DNA from: SIG205 sp045545595
GTDB lineage: Bacteria; Bacillota_I; Bacilli_A; RF39; UBA660
DNA length: 64,000 nucleotides
Assembly: GCA_045545595.1 (NCBI GenBank)
Contig: JAZQBG010000010.1
Span: 48,188 to 112,187, forward strand
Direction: 5' to 3'
Shown: piece by piece, positions 43,199 through 51,716 of the stretch
How the letters are laid out: every line of letters starts with the position of its first letter
How positions within the stretch are numbered: position 1 is the stretch's first letter
The notes under the pieces: generated by a model
What the model saw: only the letters and a program-made list of their open reading frames with translations
What the model was told of the DNA's origin: nothing
Databases searched by the model: none
Translations under genes and position numbers: made by a program

Positions 43199-44713
43199 AT
43201 GAAACCAACAGTTTTAGCAATCCTAGATGGATTGGGTTATAGAGAAGAAGAAAAGGGAAATGCAGTTAAAGCTGCAAATACAAAGACATTAGATTACTTA
43301 TTTAGTGAGTATCCACATTCACTGTTAGATGCTAGTGAAGAATCGGTTGGTCTACCAAAAGGACAAATGGGTAATAGTGAAGTGGGACATTTGAACATTG
43401 GTGCAGGTAGAATTGTTTATCAACCACTTACTTTAATTGATAAAAAAATACGTGATGGTGAACTATATAAAAATAATTTGATGTTGGAAATGATTAATCA
43501 TATTAAGAAAAATGACTCTAAACTACACTTAATAGGATTAGTCAGTGATGGCGGTGTACACTCTCATATTAATCATCTATTTGCGTTATTAGATATGTGC
43601 AAGAAGGAAAATATACAAAAAATATATATCCATGTTATAACTGATGGTAGAGATACATTGCCAGATGAAGCTCCAAAGTATATAAAAATGTTAGAAGAAA
43701 AAATTAGTGAGTTAGGCGTAGGAGAAATTGCTAGTATATCTGGTAGATTCTATGCAATGGATAGAGATAACAGATGGGATAGAATTAAAAAATATTATGA
43801 TGCAATTGTATATGGTGAACCAAATCAAAAAGTTTCTATCAACAGTTTTGTGGAAAACTCTTTTAAAAATAAAGTGTATGATGAATTTATTGAACCATGT
43901 CTTTTAAATAGCAATGGTTTAATTGAAGATAACGATGGATTGATATTCTTTAATTTTAGAAGCGATAGGGCTAATCAAATATTGATGAGTTTTGCAAATA
44001 AAGACTTTAATAAATTTGAGGCTAAAAACTATAATAATCTTATGGTTATAAGTATGATGCCAGTTGCTAATTATGTTAATACAAGACCTATATTTAAATT
44101 ACCTGAAATAGATAATACATTTGGTGAATATATCTCTAAATTAGGATATTCACAACTTAGAATTGCAGAAACAGAGAAGTACAATCATGTGACTTATTTC
44201 TTTGACGGTAATAAAAATGTTGATTATAATAAGGAAAATAAAATACTTATTCCATCTCCTAAGGTTACAACTTACGATTTGAAACCAGAAATGAGTTGTA
44301 AAGAAATAACTGATTCTTTATTAAAAGAATTAAATAAGAAAAATTATGATTTTGTAATTCTTAATTTTGCAAATTGTGATATGGTTGGTCATACTGGTGG
44401 TTTTGATGCAACAGTTAAGGCGGTTGAAACAGTTGATTATAATTTAGGTAGAATTTATGAAAAAGTAAAAGAACTTGGAGGTTTATTAATAGTAACTGCT
44501 GATCATGGTAATGCAGAATATATGTTAGATGAAAATAATGAACCATTTACCGCACATACAATGAATAAAGTGCCACTAATTGTTTGTGATAAAAATTATG
44601 ATGTATTAGATGGTAAGTTAGGGGATATAATTCCTTCTATACTTTCTATAAATAATATTAATGTACCTAATGAAATGACTGGGGATATAATAATTAAAAG
44701 ATGTGATAATTAA
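43199..44713 (+). CDS. gpmI: 2,3-bisphosphoglycerate-independent phosphoglycerate mutase
   Basis: The Mn-dependent mutase converts 3- to 2-phosphoglycerate and is needed during sporulation in Bacillus. The 504-residue protein starts KPTVLAILDGLGYREE, has the catalytic Ser in GQMGNSEVGHLNIGAGR (about 62), HVITDGRDTLP, FNFRSDRANQ, NCDMVGHTGGF and ADHGNAEYM, matching all metal ligands of the alkaline-phosphatase fold. Expected neighbours eno and pgk are split: pgk and tpiA are upstream, eno is not in this window. Confidence 0.97.
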   Translation: MKPTVLAILDGLGYREEEKGNAVKAANTKTLDYLFSEYPHSLLDASEESVGLPKGQMGNSEVGHLNIGAGRIVYQPLTLIDKKIRDGELYKNNLMLEMINHIKKNDSKLHLIGLVSDGGVHSHINHLFALLDMCKKENIQKIYIHVITDGRDTLPDEAPKYIKMLEEKISELGVGEIASISGRFYAMDRDNRWDRIKKYYDAIVYGEPNQKVSINSFVENSFKNKVYDEFIEPCLLNSNGLIEDNDGLIFFNFRSDRANQILMSFANKDFNKFEAKNYNNLMVISMMPVANYVNTRPIFKLPEIDNTFGEYISKLGYSQLRIAETEKYNHVTYFFDGNKNVDYNKENKILIPSPKVTTYDLKPEMSCKEITDSLLKELNKKNYDFVILNFANCDMVGHTGGFDATVKAVETVDYNLGRIYEKVKELGGLLIVTADHGNAEYMLDENNEPFTAHTMNKVPLIVCDKNYDVLDGKLGDIIPSILSINNINVPNEMTGDIIIKRCDN

Positions 44714-44726
44714 TCACGTTTTTTTT
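44703..44726 (+). terminator. Terminator of gpmI
   Basis: GTGAT (44703-44707), loop AATTA, ATCAC (44713-44717), then G and eight T. The stem is short but the T run is long. Confidence 0.75.
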
Positions 44727-44960
44727 GTTCCGACATAATCCCGACAAAATTCCGAAATTTTCCGAAATGTAAATTGTCCAGTGCAAAACCTCTGAAGCAT
44801 CTTATTTTATTGAGGTTTTTGAAATTTATTTATAACTCGATCATCCAGTACTAGATGGTATGCTTCCAATATTTACTATTTTTCTATAATAATTCCGACA
44901 TATTTTTATTGGCAAAATTACAATATTAGATAGTATTTACAATATATAAATGATATAATA
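44727..44960. other. Structured intergenic region with CCGA repeats, unexplained
   Basis: Between gpmI and trkA, with no ORF of note. Five CCGA motifs occur (four in 44731-44765, one near 44894), each in a TTCCGA or TCCCGA context. Inverted pairs are AAAACCTC (44785-44792) with GAGGTTTT (44812-44819), GAAGCAT (44794-44800) with ATGCTTC (44860-44866), and CATC (44842-44845) with GATG (44854-44857). It may be a small RNA or a protein-binding region. A TATAAT (44954-44959) near the end probably serves trkA. Confidence 0.5.
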
Positions 44961-44993
44961 GAAATCTCAGCTAACAAATAGGAGTGTATGAAT

Positions 44994-46349
44994 ATGAAAA
45001 TTATTATAGTGGGAAGTGGAAAAATTGGGTCTTATTTATCAAACGTTCTAGCTAAAGAAAATCATGATGTAGTAGTTATAGATAAAAACGAACAAATTTT
45101 AAATAAATTAAATAATACGCTAGATATTTCTGTTTTGTGTGGTAATGGATTAGTAGTAAGCACTTTACAAGAAGCTGGAGTGGAAAGTTCAGATTTATTA
45201 ATAGCATCTATGGAAAATGATGAAGATAATATTGTGTGCTGCCTTTTAGCGAAAAACTTAGGTGTTAAAAATACTATAATGCGTATTAGAAACCCTGAAT
45301 ATAAAGATGGTATGCAATATATTAAAAATGATTTAGGCTTATCTATGACAATAAATCCAGAGTTATTAACTGCTAAAGAAATTGCTAATGCGCTAAATTT
45401 TTCATCAGGGATAAAGGCCACTTATTTTTCTAAAGGTAAAATTGAAATGATTGAGTTTAAGGTTAAAGAAAACTCATCGCTTATTGGAATATCTATTAAA
45501 GAACTTAGTTCCAAATTAAAGAAAAAGATAATAGTGGTTGCTGTAGAAAGAAAAGGCAATGTACATATACCTAATGGTGATTTTACATTTGAATTAGGTG
45601 ATAAATTAATAATTACTTCTAAACCACAAAATATAACTACCTTTTTTAAATATTTAGGTAGTACTATATTTAGAACTAAAGATGTTATGATTGTTGGTGG
45701 AAGTAAAGTATCTTATTATTTGGCTACATTTTTAAGCGAAATAGGTGTTAATACTAAAATAATTGAATTAGATGAAAGTAAATGTAAGATACTAGCAGAA
45801 AAATTACCTAAAACTCTTGTTATAAATGGTGATGGTTCTGATAAAAATGTATTGTTAGAAGAAGGTATAGAAGATGTTGATGCCTTTGTTGCAGCTACCG
45901 GTATTGATGAAGAAAATATTATATTCTCATTATTTGCAAATTCTATGAATGTACCCAAAGTAATTACTAAGGTTAATCATTTAACATTTGAAAATATTAT
46001 TGAAAATGTTGGTATTGATACAGTTATAACTCCACATGTTGTTGCTTCTAATCAAATATTAAGATATATTAGAGCTATAGAAAATTCAAAAGGTGGAAGT
46101 ATGGAGTCCTTAGTAAGACTTATGGATAATAAACTAGAGATTATGGAATTTATTATTAAGGATGATTTTAAGTCAATTGGAAAACAAATTAAAGATATTA
46201 ATTTCAAAAAAGATGTAATAATTGTATGTATTAATCGTAATGGCACCATTATATTCCCTACAGGAGAGGATATAATTAAAGCTAATGACAATATTATAAT
46301 TTCAACTACTAAATCAAGTATAAAAGGTTTAAATGATATTTTAGGATAA
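44994..46349 (+). CDS. trkA: Trk potassium uptake regulator TrkA
   Basis: The cytoplasmic gating ring for TrkH. The 451-residue protein has two RCK halves, each with a Rossmann NAD(H)-binding motif (VGSGKIGSYLS near the start; MIVGGSKVSYYLA near 226) and a TrkA-C domain. ATG 44994 follows AGGAGTG; an ATG two codons earlier is nearer to that site and less likely. trkH starts four bases after the stop, so the two form a coupled pair. Confidence 0.94.
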   Translation: MKIIIVGSGKIGSYLSNVLAKENHDVVVIDKNEQILNKLNNTLDISVLCGNGLVVSTLQEAGVESSDLLIASMENDEDNIVCCLLAKNLGVKNTIMRIRNPEYKDGMQYIKNDLGLSMTINPELLTAKEIANALNFSSGIKATYFSKGKIEMIEFKVKENSSLIGISIKELSSKLKKKIIVVAVERKGNVHIPNGDFTFELGDKLIITSKPQNITTFFKYLGSTIFRTKDVMIVGGSKVSYYLATFLSEIGVNTKIIELDESKCKILAEKLPKTLVINGDGSDKNVLLEEGIEDVDAFVAATGIDEENIIFSLFANSMNVPKVITKVNHLTFENIIENVGIDTVITPHVVASNQILRYIRAIENSKGGSMESLVRLMDNKLEIMEFIIKDDFKSIGKQIKDINFKKDVIIVCINRNGTIIFPTGEDIIKANDNIIISTTKSSIKGLNDILG

Positions 46350-46353
46350 TATT

Positions 46354-47808
46354 ATGAATTATAGGTTTATATTAAAAACATTAGGTTTTTTACTATTAAT
46401 TGAAGCAATATTATTATTTTTTCCTTTAGGAGTTTCTTGGTATAATAGTGAAAAGATTTTACCCTATATATATACAATACTAATTCTTTTCGTTGTTGGT
46501 GGTCTATTATCATTAATTAAAATTAAAAATAAATCCTATTTTGCAAAAGATGGATTAATGATTACTGCATTATCATGGATTTCATTATCAATCTTTGGTG
46601 CCTTGCCATTTTTCTTATCTGGCCATATTCCTTCTTATGTTGATGCACTTTTTGAAACTGTTTCAGGTTTTACTACTACTGGATCATCAATTTTAAGAGA
46701 CGTTGAAGCTTTACCTAAAGGACTGTTATTCTGGAGAAGCTTTACTCATTGGATAGGTGGTATGGGGATACTTGTTTTTGCGATTGCGATACTTCCTATG
46801 TCTAACGAAAACTCTATGCATATGATAAAAGCAGAGGTTCCAGGACCTTTTACTAGTAAATTGGTTCCTAAACTAAAGAGTACTGCAAAATGGTTATATG
46901 GAATATATCTTTTATTAACTGTTGCAGAAATAATATTACTTTGTATTGGTGGCATGCCATTATTTGATAGTGTTGTAACATCATTTGGAACTGCTGGTAC
47001 TGGTGGATTTGGTATTAAGAATAGTAGTATAGCCTTCTATAATAGTGCATACATTGATTATGTGGTTGGAATCTTTATGCTTTTGTTTGGAATTAATTTT
47101 AACGTTTTTTTCTTAATAATTATGAGAAAATTTAAACAGGCAATTACTAACGAAGAAATGAGAACTTACTTCATAATTATTATTGTATCAACAATATTAA
47201 TTGCTCTTAACATTTTATCGATTTGTGATAGTGTTGCGGAAGCATTCAGATTATCATTTTTCCAAGTTAGTTCTATAATTACGACAACTGGATTTTCTAC
47301 GACTGACTTTAATTTATGGCCACAGTTTTCTAAAATAATTTTGTTTATATTAATGCTTTGTGGTGCGTGTGGTGGTTCAACTGGTGGCGGAATTAAAGTT
47401 TCAAGATTTATCATTATGATCAAAAAAACAGTAAAGGATTTTATATTTGTTATACATCCTAAGTCAGTAAGAACTGTTCAATTTGAAAATAAAGTAGTAA
47501 CAGAAAAGACTATTAGTGATGTAGGTTATTACTTTGTATTGTATTTTATTGTTATTGGTGTTGCAATTCTGATTGTTTCTTTTGATAACTTTGACTTTGA
47601 AACAACTATTAGTAGTGTTATAGCATGCATAAGTAATATCGGTCCTGGATTCTCTATTGTAGGTCCAACTGGCAACTTTGCAGATTTATCCGCTCTATCA
47701 AAAATAGTACTATCTATTGTTATGTTATTTGGAAGATTAGAACTATATCCAATGTTGCTATTATTTTCACCGTTTAATTATTTGAAAAATAAAAGAAATA
47801 GAAGATAA
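46354..47808 (+). CDS. trkH: Trk/Ktr-type potassium channel subunit TrkH
   Basis: The 484-residue integral membrane protein of the SKT family moves K+ (with Na+ or H+). The four pore-loop filter segments are seen as SGFTTTGSSIL (about 108), GTAGTGGFGI (about 214), TTTGFSTTDF (about 312) and NIGPGFSIVGPTG (about 430), each with the key Gly. Its partner TrkA precedes it directly. Whether it behaves more like TrkH or KtrB is not decided by eye; the fused two-RCK partner favours Trk. Confidence 0.94.
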   Translation: MNYRFILKTLGFLLLIEAILLFFPLGVSWYNSEKILPYIYTILILFVVGGLLSLIKIKNKSYFAKDGLMITALSWISLSIFGALPFFLSGHIPSYVDALFETVSGFTTTGSSILRDVEALPKGLLFWRSFTHWIGGMGILVFAIAILPMSNENSMHMIKAEVPGPFTSKLVPKLKSTAKWLYGIYLLLTVAEIILLCIGGMPLFDSVVTSFGTAGTGGFGIKNSSIAFYNSAYIDYVVGIFMLLFGINFNVFFLIIMRKFKQAITNEEMRTYFIIIIVSTILIALNILSICDSVAEAFRLSFFQVSSIITTTGFSTTDFNLWPQFSKIILFILMLCGACGGSTGGGIKVSRFIIMIKKTVKDFIFVIHPKSVRTVQFENKVVTEKTISDVGYYFVLYFIVIGVAILIVSFDNFDFETTISSVIACISNIGPGFSIVGPTGNFADLSALSKIVLSIVMLFGRLELYPMLLLFSPFNYLKNKRNRR

Positions 47809-47840
47809 GTGAACTTGTCATCTGTCTTTTATTTTTTTTG
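47804..47840 (+). terminator. Probable terminator of trkH
   Basis: GATAAG (47804-47809), loop TGAA, CTTGTC (47814-47819, with one G-T pair), then CTTTTATTTTTTTT after a gap. The stem is short. Confidence 0.5.
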
Positions 47841-47930
47841 CTAATAAATAATCAACACAACTATGTAATTTGACTATTTTTTTAATATAGTGTAGAATTA
47901 TTCAACGATAAAAAAAGGGGGGATTCTACT

Positions 47931-49352
47931 ATGGGTGCTTTAGAACTTATAAGAAATATTGAAGAAAGTTATGAAAGAAAGAACTACAAAATGTCTATAA
48001 AATATTTGAACGAATATTTCAATATGAAAAATGTTGGTATTAATGATATGCTTTTAAATATATATATAGACTGTCAAATAAATCTTGGAATGATTGAAGA
48101 CGCTAAAAAAAATACAGAATTGATGAAAAAAATGTTTCCTGATTCTTATTGTAATTTAATTATTAAATATATTAAATTTGATAAAATTGATGAAGCAAAA
48201 GAATTAATTTTGACTAAAAAGTTATCTTCAGAAGAATATTATTATATTGCTGTCACTTGTTTTTTGTGGGAGTTGTATGATGAAGCAAAAGAGTTGTTTA
48301 CGCATTTTTTAGCAATTTCAAATGATATAGCTAAAATAAAATTAACAAATGAATATCTTAGAAAAATAAGTCAGTACGAAAGCAATAAAAATATATTTCA
48401 TGAAACTGATTATCAACATTTTAAGTTAAATGGTAAAACTTTAGAACCAGGCCATATTGTTTATGCTCAAAAATTATTAAATATATATAATGAAAATGTT
48501 GTTAATACAGATCCAAAGAAAGATACGCGTCCATATATGATATGGAAAATAATTGATGATAAAATATATGCCTTTCCTGTTTCATCAAAAGTTGGTAATC
48601 AAAGATCTTGCCTCCTTAAACACGAGAAATATCCTAATTACACATATGATAGAAAAATCAAACAAAACTTAGTGTGTATAGAGGAATGTAATGTTGAAAA
48701 AATAAAAGATAAAGTCACTAAAGAAGATTATGATAATATTATTCGGGATTTATACTATTCTATTTCTATTACACATGATTTCCCTAAACAATCTACTAAA
48801 TTTTTTATAGATAATGTAACAAAGCAATTAGGAATAAAAAAACATGATGTAATTTTAGTTCGTGATGTTAATCTGAATGTAAATAAGTTCTATTTTATTA
48901 TAGATATTGACGTAAAAAAACAAAAATACAAAGTTGTTCAAGTAAAATTTAATGCCAATAATAATATTGAATTGGTAAATCATAAATTAGAAAACATAAA
49001 AACATCTAAACCTGTTTTAAATGTTAAAAGATTGGATGAAGTACAAAAACAAAATTTAATAAATCAAATACCAGACAATTATAAAGGAGAAAATCTTCTT
49101 GGTGCCATTGTAGAGTATGACTCTAGGAAATTACAAATAATGGAAGAGCAAAGTGATTGCTATATATGTTTAGATAAAACAATTGCTTGTTCATCATCTT
49201 ATGTATCAATAGAACTTATTGAAAAAGATAGTCCATTATTTGTAGTGGGTAAAATAGATAGAGCTTCATATATGCAACAACTCAAAAACTTAAAAATGAA
49301 TTATCATAACGAAATTGCTGAAAAAAGAAAAGTATTTCTCAGAACAAAGTAA
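47931..49352 (+). CDS. Large protein with helical repeats and a MazF/PemK-like barrel, unknown
   Basis: I do not recognise this 473-residue protein as a whole. Residues 1-160 are helical repeats like TPR (MLLNIYIDCQINLGMIEDAK, YYYIAVTCFLWELYDEAKEL). From about 170 a beta-rich part begins LEPGHIVYAQ and continues with DTRPYMIWKI and IYAFPVSSKV, the order seen in PemK/MazF-type SH3-like barrels. Two more SH3-like stretches appear at about 303-345 (HDVILVRDV) and 385-445. There is no membrane segment. It has its own ribosome site (AAAGGGGGGATT) and lies just before the ribosomal operon, without an obvious partner gene. Confidence 0.6.
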   Translation: MGALELIRNIEESYERKNYKMSIKYLNEYFNMKNVGINDMLLNIYIDCQINLGMIEDAKKNTELMKKMFPDSYCNLIIKYIKFDKIDEAKELILTKKLSSEEYYYIAVTCFLWELYDEAKELFTHFLAISNDIAKIKLTNEYLRKISQYESNKNIFHETDYQHFKLNGKTLEPGHIVYAQKLLNIYNENVVNTDPKKDTRPYMIWKIIDDKIYAFPVSSKVGNQRSCLLKHEKYPNYTYDRKIKQNLVCIEECNVEKIKDKVTKEDYDNIIRDLYYSISITHDFPKQSTKFFIDNVTKQLGIKKHDVILVRDVNLNVNKFYFIIDIDVKKQKYKVVQVKFNANNNIELVNHKLENIKTSKPVLNVKRLDEVQKQNLINQIPDNYKGENLLGAIVEYDSRKLQIMEEQSDCYICLDKTIACSSSYVSIELIEKDSPLFVVGKIDRASYMQQLKNLKMNYHNEIAEKRKVFLRTK

Positions 49353-49400
49353 TTAGTAATTTCTCATTAAAAGGCGTAACAAAAAAATATATTGAATAAT

Positions 49401-49430
49401 AGTCAACCTAATGCGTTGACTTTTTATTTT
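49401..49430 (+). terminator. Terminator upstream of the ribosomal operon
   Basis: AGTCAAC (49401-49407), loop of seven, GTTGACT (49415-49421), then T-rich sequence. Confidence 0.83.
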
Positions 49431-49499
49431 GATTTTATAAGAATAATGTTCTGGTAATAATTGACACTTGAAATATGTCAAAAAAGTTCTAAAAAACAC

Positions 49500-49529
49500 T
49501 TGATTTTCATAGTATTTCTATGGTAAAAT
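49500..49529 (+). promoter_or_regulatory. Promoter of the S10-spc-alpha super-operon
   Basis: TTGATT (49500-49505), 18 bp, TAAAAT (49524-49529) with TGg directly upstream (extended -10). Confidence 0.75.
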
Positions 49530-49537
49530 GTTAAATG

Positions 49538-49650
49538 TTTGACGGCTTAGATGTGCAAGGTTGCTGACACACCAGGTTAAGTTGATAAACAATTTAACTA
49601 GAAATGTCAGGTTTTTGCTCGGAGCTAGTCTATACATGATATAGGCGAGG
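49538..49650 (+). ncRNA. Structured 5' leader of rpsJ
   Basis: The 5' UTR before rpsJ is GC richer than its surroundings and holds GCTGACACACC (near 49563) and the hairpin GTTAAGTTG / CAATTTAAC (about 49578-49600), followed by TGTCAGG near 49606, which can pair with part of GCTGACA. It resembles other long Firmicute rpsJ leaders by position and structure. A ribosomal-protein autoregulation role is inferred, with the binding protein unknown. Confidence 0.6.
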
Positions 49651-49662
49651 GGAGGATTTTTT

Positions 49663-49971
49663 ATGTCAAATACTAAAGTGCGTGTTAGATTGAAAGCGTA
49701 TGATCATAGAATTTTAGATCAAGCAGCAATCAAAATCGTAGAAACAGTTAAAAGAACTGGTGGAGAAGTTAGTGGACCAATCCCACTACCAACTGAAATC
49801 CAAAAGTATACAATTTTAAGAGCTGTTCACAAATATAAAGATTCACGTGAACAATATGAAATGCGTACACATAAAAGACTTATTGACATCAATAACCCAA
49901 GTAAGGAAACAGTTGAGGCTTTAACTCACTTAGACTTACCAAGTGGTGTTGATATACAAATCAAATTATAA
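49663..49971 (+). CDS. rpsJ: 30S ribosomal protein S10
   Basis: First gene of the super-operon. S10 has 102 residues and starts MSNTKVRVRLKAYDHRILDQ followed by GPIPLPTEIQKYTILRAVHKYKDSREQYE. It also acts as NusE in antitermination. AGGGGAGGATT precedes ATG. The DNA segment with TTCACGTGAA (about 49846-49855) looks like parS but encodes the conserved DSREQ of S10. Confidence 0.98.
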   Translation: MSNTKVRVRLKAYDHRILDQAAIKIVETVKRTGGEVSGPIPLPTEIQKYTILRAVHKYKDSREQYEMRTHKRLIDINNPSKETVEALTHLDLPSGVDIQIKL

Positions 49972-49985
49972 TAGGAGGAAAAATT

Positions 49986-50741
49986 ATGAAAGGAATCTTA
50001 GGTCGTAAGATAGGAATGACTCAAGTTTTCAACAAAGAAGGTAAACTTATTCCTGTAACTGTTGTTTATGTTGGTACTAACGTAGTAACACAAATTAAAA
50101 CTAAAGAAAACGATGGTTATGAAGCTATTCAATTAGCTTTCGGTGAAAAAAGAGAAAAACTTGCTAATAAACCAGAACTTGGTCATCTAAAAAAAGCAAA
50201 CACTACACCTAAGCGCTTCTTAAAGGAAATTAGAGGTGTAGATGTTAACAACTTTGAATTAGGACAAGAAATTCATGCAGATTTCTTCGAAGTGGGAGAA
50301 GTTGTTGATGTTCAAGGAACTAGTAAAGGTAAAGGGTTCCAAGGTGTTATAAAACGCCACAATCAAAGTCGTGGACCAATGGGACACGGTTCACATTACC
50401 ACAGAGGTCCAGGTTCAATGGGAACAATGAGACCAATGCGTGTATTCAAAGGTAAAAAATTACCAGGACACATGGGTATGGAAACTGTTACAATTCAAAA
50501 TCTTGAAATCGTAGCTGTTGACATGGAAAATGGTTGTCTATTAATTAAAGGTAATGTTCCAGGTGCTAAAAAATCTTTTGTTGTTATTAAAAGTTCTGTA
50601 AAAACTCCAGGTAAAATTAATGAAGTTAATGAACTAGTTAGTTATGAACCTGAAGTTGTTGAAACAGTAGAAGAAACTGTTGTAACAGAAGAAGCAACTG
50701 AAGAAGTTAATGAATCATCACAAGAAGAAACAGCAGAATAA
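49986..50741 (+). CDS. rplC: 50S ribosomal protein L3
   Basis: Binds near the peptidyl-transferase centre. It shows MKGILGRKIGMTQVF, then VDVQGTSKGKGFQGVIKRH and GHGSHYHRGPGSMG. Of 251 residues, the last 35 or so form an acidic Glu/Val/Thr-rich tail beyond the normal L3 end (about 209 residues in B. subtilis). The role of the tail is unknown. Confidence 0.97.
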   Translation: MKGILGRKIGMTQVFNKEGKLIPVTVVYVGTNVVTQIKTKENDGYEAIQLAFGEKREKLANKPELGHLKKANTTPKRFLKEIRGVDVNNFELGQEIHADFFEVGEVVDVQGTSKGKGFQGVIKRHNQSRGPMGHGSHYHRGPGSMGTMRPMRVFKGKKLPGHMGMETVTIQNLEIVAVDMENGCLLIKGNVPGAKKSFVVIKSSVKTPGKINEVNELVSYEPEVVETVEETVVTEEATEEVNESSQEETAE

Positions 50742-50787
50742 TAATTTAAACAATTAAAATTTATTTGTGATGAAAGGAGGAATTTAA

Positions 50788-51414
50788 ATGGCTAAGATAG
50801 CTCTTTTAAATAACAAAGGTGAAAAACTTAAAGATATTAATTTAAATGACAATATTTGGAATATAGAACCAAACGATGCAGTTTTACACAATCATATCGT
50901 GTTATCTCTTGCATCATTAAGACAAGGTACTCACAAAACTAAAACTCGTTCAGAAGTTAGTGGTGGAGGAAGAAAACCTTGGAGACAAAAAGGTACTGGA
51001 CGTGCTAGACAAGGTAGTATCCGTGCAACTCAATGGAGAGGTGGAGGAATCGTATTCGGGCCAACTCCTAGAGATTACAGTAAGAAAATGAATAAAAAAG
51101 AAAGACGTTTAGCTTTATTATCAGCGCTTTCTTATAAGTTAAAAGGAGAAGAATTAATGGTTTTAGATAACTTAAACCTTGAAACTCCAAAAACTAAAGA
51201 TTTTGTTGATATGTTAAACAACTTAAAATTAAATGATAAAAAAGTATTATTTGTTACTTCTGAATTAGAAGATAACTTATTACTAGCATCTAGAAACTTA
51301 TCTGAAATTTTAGTTTTAGCTAATGATGAAATTAATACATTAGATATAGTTAATGCTGATTACATGGTTGTAACAGAAGATGCAGTAGCTAAAATAGAGG
51401 AGGTGCTTGGATAA
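50788..51414 (+). CDS. rplD: 50S ribosomal protein L4
   Basis: L4 lines the exit tunnel and in E. coli represses its own operon. Of 208 residues, the tunnel loop TRSEVSGGGRKPWRQKGTGR is intact (about 51-70). AAAGGAGGAAT precedes ATG. It overlaps rplW by one base. Confidence 0.97.
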   Translation: MAKIALLNNKGEKLKDINLNDNIWNIEPNDAVLHNHIVLSLASLRQGTHKTKTRSEVSGGGRKPWRQKGTGRARQGSIRATQWRGGGIVFGPTPRDYSKKMNKKERRLALLSALSYKLKGEELMVLDNLNLETPKTKDFVDMLNNLKLNDKKVLFVTSELEDNLLLASRNLSEILVLANDEINTLDIVNADYMVVTEDAVAKIEEVLG

Positions 51415-51692
51415 TGAATCACTATAGAGACATCATTAAAGCTCCTATAATAACTGAAAAATCAGCAAATATTGCTGCTGATGGAAGAAGCTATGTATTT
51501 AAAGTGGATACAAAAGCTAATAAAACAGAAATTAAACAAGCAATAGAAAAAATCTTCAATGTTAAAGTTGAAGAAGTTCGTACCATAAATGTTAAACCAA
51601 AACAAAAAAGAGTTGGTAGATATACTGGTATGACAAGTAAATATAAAAAAGCAATTGTTAAGTTAGCAGAAGGTTCTTCAATAGAACTATAA
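51414..51692 (+). CDS. rplW: 50S ribosomal protein L23
   Basis: L23 sits at the tunnel exit and docks trigger factor and SRP. 92 residues with DIIKAPIITEKSANIA and VEEVRTINVKPKQKRVGRYTG. ATG overlaps the rplD stop (TAATG) after GAGGTGCT. Confidence 0.97.
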   Translation: MNHYRDIIKAPIITEKSANIAADGRSYVFKVDTKANKTEIKQAIEKIFNVKVEEVRTINVKPKQKRVGRYTGMTSKYKKAIVKLAEGSSIEL

Positions 51693-51716
51693 GCTATCTA
51701 GACAAGGAGGATTTTT

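Noticed and set aside
49841..49859. parS-like TTCACGTGAA in rpsJ
   Set aside because: Four mismatches to the 16-bp consensus, and it encodes the conserved DSREQ of S10.
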